A stretch of DNA of 64,000 bases from Geobacillus sp. 46C-IIa (GCF_014679505.1 NZ_CP061474.1:1022001-1086000); one strand, 5' to 3'. Numbered from the stretch's first letter, positions 10,229 through 19,139 are shown. Translations and numbers: made by a program. The notes: a model not told the origin generated them from the sequence alone.

Positions 10229-11247
10229 AACCGCCAGCCGCGCTCGTATTGCCTCGGCGCTTCGATTTTTACGCCAAGCTCTTTCGCAGCAGCGTACGGC
10301 CAATACGGGTTGCGCAGCAGCTCCCGCGCCAAAAAGACAAGATCGGCGCGGCCGTTATGCAGCACTTCTTCGGCTTGCCAGCCGGAGGTGATCAAGCCGA
10401 CAGCGCCGGTTGGGATGTCCGCTTCGCGACGGATGAGTTCGGCAAACGGCACTTGGTAGCCAGGGTAGGCGTCAATGTGCGCCGGCACAACGGCGCCCGA
10501 GCTGACATCGACAAGGTCAACTCCTTGTTCTTTCATCCGTTTGGCGTACGGGACATAGTCTTTCGCTGTCAACCCGTTCGGATGGTAGTCGGACGCCGAA
10601 ATGCGGACGAACAGCGGGCCGTGCCACACTTCGCGAACCGCGCTGATCACCTCGCCCAAAAAGCGGTACCGATTTTCCGGCGAGCCGCCGTATTCATCTT
10701 GACGTTGGTTGGAGAGCGGCGATAAAAATTCGTTAATGAGGTAGCCGTGGGCGGCGTGGATTTCGATGACGTCAAAGCCGGCTTGTTTCGCCCGCCGCGC
10801 GCCGTCTTGGAACGCCTGCACCGTCTCTTCGATGTCAGCTTTCGTCATTTCTTTCGGCGTCGGCGACGATTCATTGAACGGAATGGCGGACGGGGCGATG
10901 ATTTCTCCCGGCACTTGCGACTTTCTCCCCGCGTGGGCCAGCTGGATGCCGATGGCAGCTCCATGTTCTTTCACGAGTCCAACGAGTTCGCGAAGTCCAT
11001 CGATATGATCATCGCTCCAAATGCCCAAGTCTTGTTCGGAAATGCGGCCTTGCGGCGTGACGCCGGTCGCTTCAACGATAATCAAGCCGACTTGGCCGAC
11101 GGCGCGCGTCGGGTAGTGGATTTTATGCCACGTGCGCACCGTTCCGTCTTTCGTGTCGCACGAGTACATGCACATCGGCGACATAACGATCCGGTTTTTC
11201 AGCGTCAGCCCGCGGATGGTATACGGCGAAAACAATACCGTGTTCAT
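10225..11247 (-). CDS. namA: NADPH dehydrogenase, old yellow enzyme family (YqjM-like)
   Basis: The 340-residue flavoprotein matches B. subtilis YqjM in length. It opens with [26 protein letters not shown], in which the Cys near residue 26 tunes the FMN potential. HAGRKSQ and the substrate-binding pair in [15 protein letters not shown] (His, His) are present. Such enzymes reduce activated C=C bonds of enals, enones and nitro compounds with NADPH and are linked to oxidative or electrophile stress. A good GGAG precedes the ATG. It is monocistronic, ending tail to tail with rnz. Confidence 0.93.
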   Translation of the reverse strand: MNTVLFSPYTIRGLTLKNRIVMSPMCMYSCDTKDGTVRTWHKIHYPTRAVGQVGLIIVEATGVTPQGRISEQDLGIWSDDHIDGLRELVGLVKEHGAAIGIQLAHAGRKSQVPGEIIAPSAIPFNESSPTPKEMTKADIEETVQAFQDGARRAKQAGFDVIEIHAAHGYLINEFLSPLSNQRQDEYGGSPENRYRFLGEVISAVREVWHGPLFVRISASDYHPNGLTAKDYVPYAKRMKEQGVDLVDVSSGAVVPAHIDAYPGYQVPFAELIRREADIPTGAVGLITSGWQAEEVLHNGRADLVFLARELLRNPYWPYAAAKELGVKIEAPRQYERGWRF

Positions 11248-11392
11248 GGCAAACAGCTCCTTTCCATGCCAATGAATGGTTCATGACTGAATGATAGCAT
11301 GCTGTCTGCCAAAAACAAAATGAAACGGATTGCCGCCTTGCGCAGCCTGGTGCAAACGGCCGCGGCGTTTGGCGGTGCGCTTTTGCAGCCGA

Positions 11393-12232
11393 TTACGATT
11401 CGGCGATCGCAGCGAGCAGGGCGCTGCCGAGCTCTTCAGAGCGGACGGTCGCCCGGCGGATGCAGGCGGCGATGGCCTCTTGAAACCGGTATTGCTCAAG
11501 CACGCTGATGCCGGCTTCGGTCGTGCCGCCCGGGCTTGTGACTTCGCGGCGCAGGACGGACGGATGCTTGTCGGACGCTTTTAACATTTCCGCCGCGCCG
11601 ATGATCGTCTGCAAAATGAGCGTTTTCGCTACATCGCGCTCAAGGCCGATGTCGGCCGCCGCCTTTTCCATCGCCTCGACCAAGTAATAGACGTACGCCG
11701 GGCCGCTTCCCGACAAGCCGGTGACCGCATGCAAATCGCGCTCTGGCACGACGGTGACGATCCCGACCGTTTCAAACAGCTGCTTCGCCGTTTCAAGATG
11801 CTGCTTCGAAGCGAAACGTCCGCCGGCGATCGCTGTCGCCGATAAGCCGACGGCTGCGGATGTGTTTGGCATGGCGCGCACAACGGCGATATCGCGTCCG
11901 GCGAGCCGTTCGATCGTCTCGGTTGTGACGCCGGCAAGCAACGACAACATGAGCTGGTTCGGGCGAATGGCGGGTGCAATAGTCGCCATCGCTTCGGCGA
12001 CATCTTTCGGTTTCATGGCCAAAATAATGATGTCCGCCTGTTCGACAGCATGGCGTGCGTCTTGAGCGGCGCGGATGCCGTACGTGCGTTCAAGTTCCTC
12101 GAGCCGGGCGCGGTTTTGGCGGTTTGTCACAACGATTTGCGCCGGATGGCAAAACGTTTTCGTCATGCCGGCGATGAGCGCTTCCGCCATCGAGCCGGCG
12201 CCGATGAAGGCAATGGATCGTGCTGTTGTCAT
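11393..12232 (-). CDS. proI: Pyrroline-5-carboxylate reductase
   Basis: The 279-residue enzyme reduces pyrroline-5-carboxylate to proline with NAD(P)H. The Rossmann motif FIGAGSMAEALIAG lies at the N-terminus, and the C-terminal signature (LSGSGPAYVYYLVEAM, then VTSPGGTTEAGI) is intact. I chose the ATG at 12232 because AAAAGGAG precedes it; the longer frame from 12265 starts before that ribosome site. A proline-specific T-box leader lies directly upstream, so expression should rise when tRNA-Pro is uncharged. Gene order (namA, proI, yqjP, yqjQ) matches B. subtilis. Confidence 0.95.
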   Translation of the reverse strand: MTTARSIAFIGAGSMAEALIAGMTKTFCHPAQIVVTNRQNRARLEELERTYGIRAAQDARHAVEQADIIILAMKPKDVAEAMATIAPAIRPNQLMLSLLAGVTTETIERLAGRDIAVVRAMPNTSAAVGLSATAIAGGRFASKQHLETAKQLFETVGIVTVVPERDLHAVTGLSGSGPAYVYYLVEAMEKAAADIGLERDVAKTLILQTIIGAAEMLKASDKHPSVLRREVTSPGGTTEAGISVLEQYRFQEAIAACIRRATVRSEELGSALLAAIAES

Positions 12233-12254
12233 CGCATTCACTCCTTTTTTCTTG

Positions 12255-12530
12255 TTATGGGGCAAAAGAAAAAGGTTTCCCGTCCTGCAAAAGGACGGAA
12301 AACCTTCGTTTCCGCGGTACCACCTTTTTTGGCTCGTTTGGCCTCAGCCGAACGAACCCGACTCTGCCCCGATAACGCCGGGGAGGCGTTTAGGTTGGCC
12401 TAACAGCTCCTAGGGTAGGTTCAACCGCAAAGAGGGCAGCGAAGCCTTCCAGCCGCGGGCTTCGCTCTCTGGCTGCCGTTTCCGGTTTACTGGCCCTGTT
12501 CATCGCCGTTTTTGCCGTATCGTGATTTTA
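12255..12530 (-). promoter_or_regulatory. T-box leader (tRNA-Pro sensing) of proI
   Basis: On the minus strand the leader contains the AGTA and AGAGAG-type stem I elements, then GAA-CCT-A, which fits a specifier loop with the proline codon CCU (12417-12419). The T-box core GGTGGTACCGCGG lies at 12312-12324 and can form the antiterminator by pairing with uncharged tRNA NCCA. An alternative terminator hairpin, CCGTCC...GGACGG, follows at 12271-12305. All parts of a transcriptional T-box are present. Confidence 0.92.
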
Positions 12531-12536
12531 TTTGTC

Positions 12537-12566
12537 ATTATGCCGCGGGACAAGTGTGATTGTCAA
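12537..12566 (-). promoter_or_regulatory. SigA promoter of the T-box-proI unit
   Basis: On the minus strand TTGACA (12561-12566) and CATAAT (12537-12542) are separated by 18 bp, just upstream of the T-box leader. Confidence 0.75.
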
Positions 12567-12734
12567 GAGAGGAGAACGAATTTTTTTGCAATTTCAAGCG
12601 CGCGGAAGAAAAAGGCATGACAAATGGATGAAATCGTTGTAAACTGTAAAATACAATATAATGAATAACCATTCATTTTGATCCAACGGTTTGAACGGGA
12701 TGGTTGATGAACTTAAGGGAAAGAAGGGAATGGG

Positions 12735-13706
12735 ATGAACAAGGAACGAGTGCATCGGATCACGGTGCCGACGCCGTTTCCGGTCGGGGATGTGCATATG
12801 TATGTGATCGCCGGCGATCGGCTGACGTTGGTCGATGCCGGGGTGAAAACAGAGGAAGCGTGGCAACGGTTGATACAAGGTCTTGGCAGGATCGGTTATC
12901 GGCCGGAAGATATCGAACAAATCGTCATTACTCATCATCATCCGGATCACGTCGGTTTGCTTGATTATTTTCCGCATGCGCCGATCATCGGCCATCCGAA
13001 AGCTGATCCGTTTTTGCGCCGCGACCGCTCGTTTGTGGACTGGTACGTTCGATTTTTTGAGGAATTTTTTTTCGAATGTGGCGTCGACCGCCGCTTGTTC
13101 AGTCAGTTGTCTAAAGAAGGGAGATCGCTTCGTTATGCGAGCCGGCGGGCGGTTGATATCGCCGTCACGGAAGGGGATGCGGTGCCGGGATTGCCGCGCT
13201 GGCGCGTCATCGAAACGCCGGGGCACGCGCAAAGCCATATTGCGCTTTACCGCGAGGATGACGGGCTGTTGATCGGCGGCGACCATTTGCTTTTGCACAT
13301 TTCCCCGAACCCGATGATGGAGCCGCCGGCGGAAGGGGAAACCGAGCGTCCCAAACCGCTGTTGCAATATAACGAATCGCTCGAAAAAATGTTGCAGTAT
13401 GACATCGCCCGCTCGTTAAACGGCCACGGCGACGATACGACTGACATTCCTGCTCTGGTCCGCGAGCGGCTTGCCAAGCAGCGCCAGCGCGCCGAGCGGG
13501 TGCTCGACATGGTGAAAGAACACCCGCATACGGTATTTGCCGTGTGCCAAAAGCTGTTTCCGACCGCGTACGAACACCAGCTGATGCTGACGATGTCCGA
13601 GACGATCGGCCAACTGGACTATTTGGAAGCGAATGGGTATGTGAGGAAAAAGCAGGAAGACGGTTATTACATTTATGAAGCGGCGGGGGTGTCGGTGTGC
13701 AGTTAA
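12735..13706 (+). CDS. yqjP: MBL-fold metallohydrolase, YqjP-like
   Basis: The 323-residue protein has the metallo-beta-lactamase core: THHHPDHVGLLDYF (HxHxDH) at about residues 61-74, the ETPGHAQSH histidine near 160, and the GGDHLL aspartate near 180. A C-terminal helical region of about 90 residues resembles the winged-helix tail of LACTB2/GloB-like hydrolases. The substrate is unknown; thioester or RNA hydrolysis are family possibilities. It is followed, with a 10-bp overlap, by a short-chain dehydrogenase gene, the same pair as B. subtilis yqjP-yqjQ. Confidence 0.85.
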   Translation: MNKERVHRITVPTPFPVGDVHMYVIAGDRLTLVDAGVKTEEAWQRLIQGLGRIGYRPEDIEQIVITHHHPDHVGLLDYFPHAPIIGHPKADPFLRRDRSFVDWYVRFFEEFFFECGVDRRLFSQLSKEGRSLRYASRRAVDIAVTEGDAVPGLPRWRVIETPGHAQSHIALYREDDGLLIGGDHLLLHISPNPMMEPPAEGETERPKPLLQYNESLEKMLQYDIARSLNGHGDDTTDIPALVRERLAKQRQRAERVLDMVKEHPHTVFAVCQKLFPTAYEHQLMLTMSETIGQLDYLEANGYVRKKQEDGYYIYEAAGVSVCS

Positions 13707-14485
13707 AGGGGCGCCGTGTCGCCATTACCGGGGCATCCGGCGGCATCGGCGAGCAGATCGCTTACGAAGCGGCGCGGCAAGGGGCAGTGCCGGTGCTGTT
13801 GGCACGGAATGTTGAGCGGCTTCAGGAAATAAGCGCCCGCATCCAAGCGCAATATAACGTGCCCGCTCCGTATATGGCGCTTGATGTGGGCGACCGCGAG
13901 ATGGTCGAGGCGGTATTTTCCCGGCTCCTTAAGGAGCTTGATGGCATCGACGTGCTTGTCAATAACGCCGGCTTTGGCGTTTTCCGCTACGTCGAAGACA
14001 TTGATTTGGACGAGATGGAAGCGATGTTTGCCGTCAACGTCTTCGGCTTGATTGCTTGCACGAAGGCGGTGTATTCCCATATGAAAGAACGGGGGAGCGG
14101 CCACATTATCAACATCGCCTCGCAAGCCGGCAAAATCGCGACCCCAAAGTCTAGCGTTTACTCGGCGACAAAACATGCGGTCATCGGATTTACCGACAGT
14201 TTGCGCCTCGAGGCGAGCCGGTTTGGCGTGTTTGTCACCGCCGTCAACCCCGGTCCGGTCGAAACTCCATTTTTTGATCGGGCGGATGAGGCGGGCGACT
14301 ATGTACGCAACGTATCGCGCTGGATGCTTCCGTCGGAGGCGGTGGCCAAGCGCGTCGTAGCGGTGATGATGACCCCAGCGCGCGAAGTGAACATGCCGGG
14401 CTGGATGGATATGGGCAGCCGGCTGTACCGGCTCGCCCCGGGGCTTGTGGAAAAAGTGGCGAAACGAGCGTTTTTCCAAAAGTAA
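13697..14485 (+). CDS. yqjQ: Short-chain dehydrogenase/reductase, YqjQ-like
   Basis: The 262-residue protein has the NAD(P)-binding motif TGASGGIGEQIA at about residues 12-23, the NNAG motif, the catalytic Ser within INIASQAGK, and the YSATK catalytic Tyr/Lys motif. The C-terminal part resembles DltE/short-chain oxidoreductases acting on lipids or sugars, but the substrate is unknown. It starts with GTG inside the end of yqjP, so translation is probably coupled. A hairpin terminator shared with the convergent yqzH gene follows. Confidence 0.88.
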   Translation: MQLKGRRVAITGASGGIGEQIAYEAARQGAVPVLLARNVERLQEISARIQAQYNVPAPYMALDVGDREMVEAVFSRLLKELDGIDVLVNNAGFGVFRYVEDIDLDEMEAMFAVNVFGLIACTKAVYSHMKERGSGHIINIASQAGKIATPKSSVYSATKHAVIGFTDSLRLEASRFGVFVTAVNPGPVETPFFDRADEAGDYVRNVSRWMLPSEAVAKRVVAVMMTPAREVNMPGWMDMGSRLYRLAPGLVEKVAKRAFFQK

Positions 14486-14571
14486 AGGAGTTGACTTAAA
14501 AAGGGCATTGTATTCGAGCGAGGAACAAGAGACAGTATTGATGAACGAAGGGAATGTGTATATGTAATGGC

Positions 14572-14609
14572 AAAGAGGGCGTCTCACTGCTTTTTGAGAC
14601 ACCCTCTTT
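14572..14609. terminator. Bidirectional terminator between yqjQ and yqzH
   Basis: AAAGAGGGCGTCTCA and TGAGACACCCTCTTT form a long stem with T-runs on both strands, between two convergent genes. Confidence 0.8.
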
Positions 14610-14639
14610 CATTTTCCGTTTCCGTGGAAAGACTGCCAA

Positions 14640-14846
14640 TCAAGCACCTGTCATCAATCGATAAACAGCGTCATGGACAAGCTCGTACACGTTGGTGTTT
14701 GGGTGCTCTTTTTTGGCGGCGGCGATCCGGACGCAAAGGTCGCGCCATTCGTCCTCGCTAAGCGGCATCATCTCATCGTCGTAGCCATAGTGGCGCAAGC
14801 AGTTGCGCACTTGTTTTTGCAGCCATCGTTCATCCATCGATTCCAC
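14640..14846 (-). CDS. yqzH: YqzH-like small protein
   Basis: The 68-residue protein is soluble, rich in charged residues and tryptophan, and has helix-forming stretches (DERWLQKQVRNCLRHYG, then ELVHDAVYRLMTG). It matches the size and position of B. subtilis YqzH, which also lies beside yqjP-yqjQ. Its function is unknown. Confidence 0.7.
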   Translation of the reverse strand: MESMDERWLQKQVRNCLRHYGYDDEMMPLSEDEWRDLCVRIAAAKKEHPNTNVYELVHDAVYRLMTGA

Positions 14847-14910
14847 CGTCCGTTGCGAAACTTAGGCAAGGAAATCGTTGTCTTTTGATGTGGGAAGGAA
14901 CGGCCGCTTG

Positions 14911-15129
14911 TCACTGTTCATCCGTTTCCGGAGACGGGGCGCGGACGACCGACTGAAAGCGGCCTTTATGCGAGCCGTCGCAAAACGGCTTGTTATTCGA
15001 CAGCCCGCAGCGGCAGAGAGAAAACGTTTGTTTCGTTACAAACGGCTTTCCTTCGCCGTCCAAAAGTTCCACATCGCCAGTGACGCGGAGCGAACCGTTG
15101 TCGTTGACTTTGATTTGCACTTTTGCCAT
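14911..15129 (-). CDS. CDGSH iron-sulfur domain protein
   Basis: The 72-residue protein carries one CDGSH signature, CRCGLSNNKPFCDGSH (residues 39-54), whose three cysteines and one histidine bind a 2Fe-2S cluster. It is a stand-alone soluble single-motif member, unlike the membrane-anchored eukaryotic mitoNEET. I chose the ATG at 15129 after AGGGAGG; the upstream open frame has no ribosome site and lies antisense to yqkB. The role is probably electron or cluster transfer. It is divergent from another Fe-S related gene. Confidence 0.88.
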   Translation of the reverse strand: MAKVQIKVNDNGSLRVTGDVELLDGEGKPFVTKQTFSLCRCGLSNNKPFCDGSHKGRFQSVVRAPSPETDEQ

Positions 15130-15211
15130 CGGATTTTCCTCCCTTTCGTTTTGACAGTTTTGCGCGTCAACAGGTAGAATAATAAAGAAACAAACGGAAA
15201 AAGGAGCAACG

Positions 15212-15556
15212 ATGAGTGTGAACATCACGTTTACTGACGTAGCAAAAGAAAGGCTTACCCCTATTGTAGCCAAATCGGGGCGGCAATTAAAGCTCAAATA
15301 TGATACCGACGGCTGCGGCTGTGTCGTCGACGGCGTGCCGGCGCTATGGCTCGTTGACGAGGCCGATGAGGGCGATCTCGCCGTTGAGACAAACTTCGTT
15401 CCGGTGCTTTTAGAGCGGTCGCGGCTCATCTTTTTTGATGAGACGATGACGATCGATGTCAAGCCCGGTACGACCGCCTTTCAGCTAAAAAGCCCCGGGC
15501 AAATGTTGAATGGGCATATGCCGCTTGTGAAGGTGGGATCGGACGATGAACGGTAA
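15212..15556 (+). CDS. yqkB: HesB/IscA-like iron-sulfur biogenesis family protein, YqkB-like
   Basis: The 114-residue protein belongs to the HesB/YadR/YfhF (IscA-like) superfamily by fold pattern, with a GCGCVVDG cysteine-containing loop near residue 34 in place of the classical three-cysteine arrangement. It is close in size to B. subtilis YqkB, whose exact role is unclear. The ATG follows AAAAGGAG. The downstream yqkC start overlaps its last codons by 11 bp, so they form an operon. Confidence 0.8.
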   Translation: MSVNITFTDVAKERLTPIVAKSGRQLKLKYDTDGCGCVVDGVPALWLVDEADEGDLAVETNFVPVLLERSRLIFFDETMTIDVKPGTTAFQLKSPGQMLNGHMPLVKVGSDDER

Positions 15557-15785
15557 ACTTCGGCAGCTTGCGGAGACAGCGAAGCAAAAAACATGGGCGT
15601 CATTCACCCATGAAAACGACCCGTACAGCTTGCTGCATTGGTCGGTCGCCGGTCCGTACCAAGACAAAAAGGACGTGTGGCTTTTGCAAAATGAGATGAC
15701 GTTTGAAACGAAAGAGTTTGCGACGCTTGATGACGCGATTGCTTGGCTTGGCGAGCATATGCCGCACATTACCGAGGTGCTGTAA
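15546..15785 (+). CDS. yqkC: YqkC-like small protein
   Basis: The 79-residue protein has a single small domain with conserved aromatic residues (SLLHWSVAGPYQDKKDVW). It matches B. subtilis YqkC in size and in lying directly after yqkB. No catalytic motif is visible and function is unknown. Its start lies within the end of yqkB and is preceded by AAGGTGG. Confidence 0.75.
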   Translation: MNGKLRQLAETAKQKTWASFTHENDPYSLLHWSVAGPYQDKKDVWLLQNEMTFETKEFATLDDAIAWLGEHMPHITEVL

Positions 15786-15814
15786 AAACCGTAACCGGGC
15801 CGGTTACGGTTTTT
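15784..15814. terminator. Bidirectional terminator after yqkC
   Basis: AAAAACCGTAACCGG and CCGGTTACGGTTTTT are exact inverted copies, giving T-runs on both strands between yqkC and the small convergent ORF at 15829. Confidence 0.85.
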
Positions 15815-15828
15815 CTATCATCCGCCTG

Positions 15829-15948
15829 TTATTGCGGGCTGTTTTGTCGCTTTGTCGGATGGATCGCTTTTTCCAGCTCTTCTTTGGCGATCACCGGTTT
15901 GACCGCATCGGCGGACGGTTTTCCTTTTTGAGCGCGGTTTTTAGCCAT
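15829..15948 (-). CDS. 39-residue basic small protein, unknown
   Basis: A frame of 39 codons starts at an ATG preceded by GGAGAG at nine bases and ends at TAA just before the yqkC terminator. The product begins MAKNRAQKGKPSADAVKP and is lysine-rich, with one predicted helix (IAKEELEKAIH). It is too short for many gene finders. The lysine-rich N-terminus resembles small sporulation or nucleic-acid-binding proteins in style only; I recognise no family. The ribosome site and neat fit between terminator and yqkE make it plausible. Confidence 0.55.
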   Translation of the reverse strand: MAKNRAQKGKPSADAVKPVIAKEELEKAIHPTKRQNSPQ

Positions 15949-16023
15949 CGGTCATCTCTCCTTTTCCATGTCGTTTAGTTGTATCGTTTGACAAACGAGC
16001 GGCGGTTATGCAAGGGGGTGAAA

Positions 16024-16269
16024 ATGGTGAAACCATATGCGGTGCGGAAAAAAGAACAAGAGCAATCGACGGTGACGCTCGCTGACCGGCTGGGCGCCGA
16101 CATCGAAGCGAAGCTGATTGCGAAAAAGCGGGCGCTTGCCGAGGAACAACAGCGTCAGCGGGCGGCAGAAGAAGCGCGGCGCCGCGAGGAAGCGCGCCGG
16201 CGCGACGAGCGGAAGTCGTTTGCCGAGCTGCTTGAAGAAAGCGAGCTGGACTGGCGCAAGTTTAAATAA
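16024..16269 (+). CDS. yqkE: YqkE-like small coiled-coil protein (DUF3886)
   Basis: The 81-residue protein is almost entirely one charged helix: residues 30-70 run EEQQRQRAAEEARRREE and similar, a likely coiled coil, ending ESELDWRKFK. This matches YqkE in size and neighbourhood. I chose the ATG at 16024, seven bases after AGGGGGTG. Function is unknown. The MFS gene follows after 15 bp, so the two are probably co-transcribed. Confidence 0.75.
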   Translation: MVKPYAVRKKEQEQSTVTLADRLGADIEAKLIAKKRALAEEQQRQRAAEEARRREEARRRDERKSFAELLEESELDWRKFK

Positions 16270-16284
16270 AGGAGGAAACGATGG

Positions 16285-17484
16285 ATGAGGCAAAAAACTG
16301 CGGCGGCGGGTGCATCGGTTTCCCCGGCGTTCATGGCGGCCGCGGTCGTCGCCTTGGCTGCGAATTTGCGCGCACCGATCACCACGGTCGGCCCGCTTGT
16401 CCCTGAATTGCAGCGGGAGCTGGGCCTCTCCTACACTGCCGCTGGGGCGCTGACGACGATTCCGCTGTTGGCTTTCGCCTTGCTGGCGCCATCGGCCGCT
16501 CTGTTTGCCCGCCGGGCCGGGATGGAGCGGACGCTATTTTATTCGCTCGTCGTCTTGCTTGTTGGCGAACTCATCCGCCCGCTCGCAGGCAGCTCTTGGC
16601 TGTTTATCGGCACAGCGCTGATTGGTGCGGCGATCGCTGTCAACAACGTCCTTATGCCGGCGCTTGTCAAAGACGCGTTTCCTGAGCGGGTCGGCTTAAT
16701 GATGGGGGTCTATACGGTGACGATGAACGTCAGCGCCGCCTTTGCTTCCGGTCTTGCTGTTCCGCTCGCTGATGAGTGGGGGATCGGCTGGGAAGGAGCG
16801 CTTCGCTTTTGGGCGTTGCTTACTCTCATCGCCATTGTCATTTGGTTGCCGCAAATCCAGCGCCGGAAATCCGCTGCCACTCCATCAGGAAGCCGGCGCT
16901 CGTCATTTTGGCGTTCATGGCTCGCCTGGCAAGTGACGCTGTTTATGGGGCTGCAATCATTCTTCTTTTATTGCGTCATTACATGGCTGCCAGAGCTTGG
17001 GCAAGGAAAAGGAATGGCAGCCGATACAGCCGGCTGGCTGTTGTTTTTCTTTCAGTTCGCCCAGCTGCCGATGATGTTCTTGTCTCCGCTGTTGGCTGAG
17101 CGGATGAAGGATCAAAAAGGGTTGATCGCCTCATCGGTGCTGTTGAAAGTGGCGGGGACGGCCGCTTTATTAGTCGGTCGAGGAGGGTGGCTATGGGCGG
17201 GGGCGTTCTTTGCCGGTGTCGGTGCCGGCATGTCGTTTTCCCTTGCCATGATGCTGTTTACGCTGCGGACGCGCCGCCCGCTCGAGGCCGCTCAGCTTTC
17301 TGCCATGGCTCAGTCTGTCGGCTATTTGCTGTCGGCGGCCGGCCCGCCGCTGTTTGGCGCGCTGTATGATGCAGCCGGTCATTTCATCCCTCCCCTCGTT
17401 TTACTGTTAATCGTTTGCGCGGCCATGATGGTGTTTGGCTTGGGGGCGGCAAGGGACAAGTATGTAGATGATGAGGTTGCCTGA
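16285..17484 (+). CDS. MFS transporter, CynX/NimT family
   Basis: The 399-residue membrane protein has about twelve hydrophobic segments and the opening NLRAPITTVGPLVPELQRELGLS, typical of the CynX/NimT (cyanate and 2-nitroimidazole) group of the major facilitator superfamily. The substrate cannot be told from sequence. The ATG at 16285 follows GGAGG by nine bases; an ATG four bases upstream is in another frame. It ends at a strong terminator shared with the convergent aldo/keto reductase gene. Confidence 0.85.
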   Translation: MRQKTAAAGASVSPAFMAAAVVALAANLRAPITTVGPLVPELQRELGLSYTAAGALTTIPLLAFALLAPSAALFARRAGMERTLFYSLVVLLVGELIRPLAGSSWLFIGTALIGAAIAVNNVLMPALVKDAFPERVGLMMGVYTVTMNVSAAFASGLAVPLADEWGIGWEGALRFWALLTLIAIVIWLPQIQRRKSAATPSGSRRSSFWRSWLAWQVTLFMGLQSFFFYCVITWLPELGQGKGMAADTAGWLLFFFQFAQLPMMFLSPLLAERMKDQKGLIASSVLLKVAGTAALLVGRGGWLWAGAFFAGVGAGMSFSLAMMLFTLRTRRPLEAAQLSAMAQSVGYLLSAAGPPLFGALYDAAGHFIPPLVLLLIVCAAMMVFGLGAARDKYVDDEVA

Positions 17485-17505
17485 CGAGAAGGGAAAAATG
17501 ATGAA

Positions 17506-17548
17506 AAAAGAGCCCGCAAGCGGCCATGTTGGCGCTGTGGGCTCTTTT
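17506..17548. terminator. Bidirectional terminator after the MFS gene
   Basis: AAAAGAGCCC and GGGCTCTTTT bracket an internal stem-loop; both strands carry T-runs. The hairpin ends just before the stop codon of the convergent gene. Confidence 0.8.
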
Positions 17549-17550
17549 CT

Positions 17551-18471
17551 TTACCGGTGCATTTCGTATATCGAGCGCTTTGTTGCTTGTTTTAACCATT
17601 TGTATTCGTGAGCCTCAAGCGGCGGCGCGGATGCGGCCGCGATGTTTTCTGTCAGCTGCTCGAGCCGGCTCGCCCCCGGAATGACGGCGGCGACGACGGG
17701 ATCATACAGACAAAACTGAAGGGCGGTCGCGGTCATGGAACGGCGGTTGCCCGTTTTCTCTTTTAGCTTCGGGATGAGTGTTTGCAGTTCGCTGTACGAG
17801 TAATCGAGATAGCCGTGTTCTTTCACCGCCGCCTGCGCCGCTCCGATCGGGCGGTCGGTAAGCAAGCCTTTAGCGACCGGGCCGCGGGCGATGACGCTGA
17901 TGTGATGTTCACGCAAGAGCGGGAACCACTCTTCCGGGCGGCGGTCAAGCAGGCTGTATTGCATCATGACGCTGACGATGTTCGAACGTTTCACATATTC
18001 GCGAATGACGTTCGGGCGGATCGAGGAAATGCCGTACCAGCGGATGACGCCTTCTTGTTTTAACTCCTCAAACGCTGCAATCGTCTCGTCGATCGGGTCG
18101 TCGATCGTGCCGCCGTGGAGCTGGTATAAGTCAATGTAGTCTGTTTGCAGGCGGCGCAGACTGTCTTTGACCGCTTGTTTGATATATGATTTGGACGGAT
18201 CCCAATCCCAGCCGCTTCCGTCTGCGCGCCAACGGTTGCCGACTTTGGTGGAGATGATCACTTGATCGCGTTTTCCTTTCACCGCTTTGCCGACAAATTC
18301 CTCGTTTAAGCCGCGGTCATACAAGTCGGCCGTATCCAAATAGTTGATGCCGCGCTCCAGCGCTTCGTGAATGAGGCGGATCGCCTTGCGTTCATCGGTG
18401 CCAAGCGACATGCAGCCGAGCCCGATTTCGCTCACATACAAATCCGATGTGCCGATGCGTCGTTTGTTCAC
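17551..18471 (-). CDS. yqkF: Aldo/keto reductase, YqkF-like
   Basis: The 306-residue TIM-barrel oxidoreductase carries the catalytic tetrad segments DTADLYDRG (Asp and Tyr), a Lys in VIISTKVGNRW, and the His in YQLHGGT. Its length equals that of B. subtilis YqkF when the GTG at 18471 is used as start; an upstream ATG would add 19 residues unlike the family. It probably reduces aldehydes with NADPH; the physiological substrate is unknown. Confidence 0.9.
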   Translation of the reverse strand: MNKRRIGTSDLYVSEIGLGCMSLGTDERKAIRLIHEALERGINYLDTADLYDRGLNEEFVGKAVKGKRDQVIISTKVGNRWRADGSGWDWDPSKSYIKQAVKDSLRRLQTDYIDLYQLHGGTIDDPIDETIAAFEELKQEGVIRWYGISSIRPNVIREYVKRSNIVSVMMQYSLLDRRPEEWFPLLREHHISVIARGPVAKGLLTDRPIGAAQAAVKEHGYLDYSYSELQTLIPKLKEKTGNRRSMTATALQFCLYDPVVAAVIPGASRLEQLTENIAAASAPPLEAHEYKWLKQATKRSIYEMHR

Positions 18472-18578
18472 TGTGCTACGCTCCCTTCCTACATGTTCAT
18501 TGTACAACAGGGGCGAAAAAATGGCCAAATATGTAGTACAATGGAAAAGAATTGATCAAACGATAGGGGAGAAGAAGA

Positions 18579-19139
18579 ATGGATCAGTTGTACGAAAAAA
18601 CCGTCCGCCGGGAAAAACTGTTCAGCGGCCGCATCATCGAACTGTATGTTGAAGACGTGGAGCTGCCAAACGGGAAAACAAGCCAGCGCGAGGTGATTAA
18701 ACATCCGGGGGCGGTGGCAGTGTTGCCGCTCTTGCCGGATGGAAAGATCGTCCTTGTCCGCCAGTATCGAAAAGCGCTCGAGCGCGCATTGGTTGAAATT
18801 CCGGCGGGCAAGCTAGAACATGGGGAAGAGCCGCTCGCTTCCGCGCGCCGCGAACTCGAAGAAGAGACCGGCTACCGCGCCCAATCGATGCGCCATCTCA
18901 TTTCGTTTTATACATCGCCCGGATTTGCCGATGAGCTCATCCATTTGTACGTCGCTGAAGGGCTCGAAAAAGTCGAAGATGGCGCCGGTTTGGATGAAGA
19001 TGAATTTGTCGAACTGTTGGAAGTGACGTTAGAGGAGGCGTTGGATATGCTTGAACGGCGCGACATTTACGATGCGAAAACGGCGTACGCCTTGCAATAT
19101 TTGCAGCTGCGCCGCGCGCTTGGGGAACGGCATGCTTAA
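18579..19139 (+). CDS. nudF: ADP-ribose pyrophosphatase, Nudix hydrolase
   Basis: The 186-residue protein contains the full Nudix box (GX5EX7REXXEEXG) in the segment starting GKLEHGEEPLASARRELEEE at about residue 77. The N-terminal beta domain that begins KTVRREKLFSGRIIELY is typical of NudF. It hydrolyses ADP-ribose to AMP and ribose 5-phosphate. An 8-bp overlap with the next gene, endonuclease Q, implies translational coupling. Confidence 0.93.
   Translation: MDQLYEKTVRREKLFSGRIIELYVEDVELPNGKTSQREVIKHPGAVAVLPLLPDGKIVLVRQYRKALERALVEIPAGKLEHGEEPLASARRELEEETGYRAQSMRHLISFYTSPGFADELIHLYVAEGLEKVEDGAGLDEDEFVELLEVTLEEALDMLERRDIYDAKTAYALQYLQLRRALGERHA

Noticed and set aside
16281..16290. Alternative ATG four bases before the MFS start
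   Set aside because: It opens a different frame without family similarity; the ATG at 16285 is in the transporter frame and properly spaced from GGAGG.
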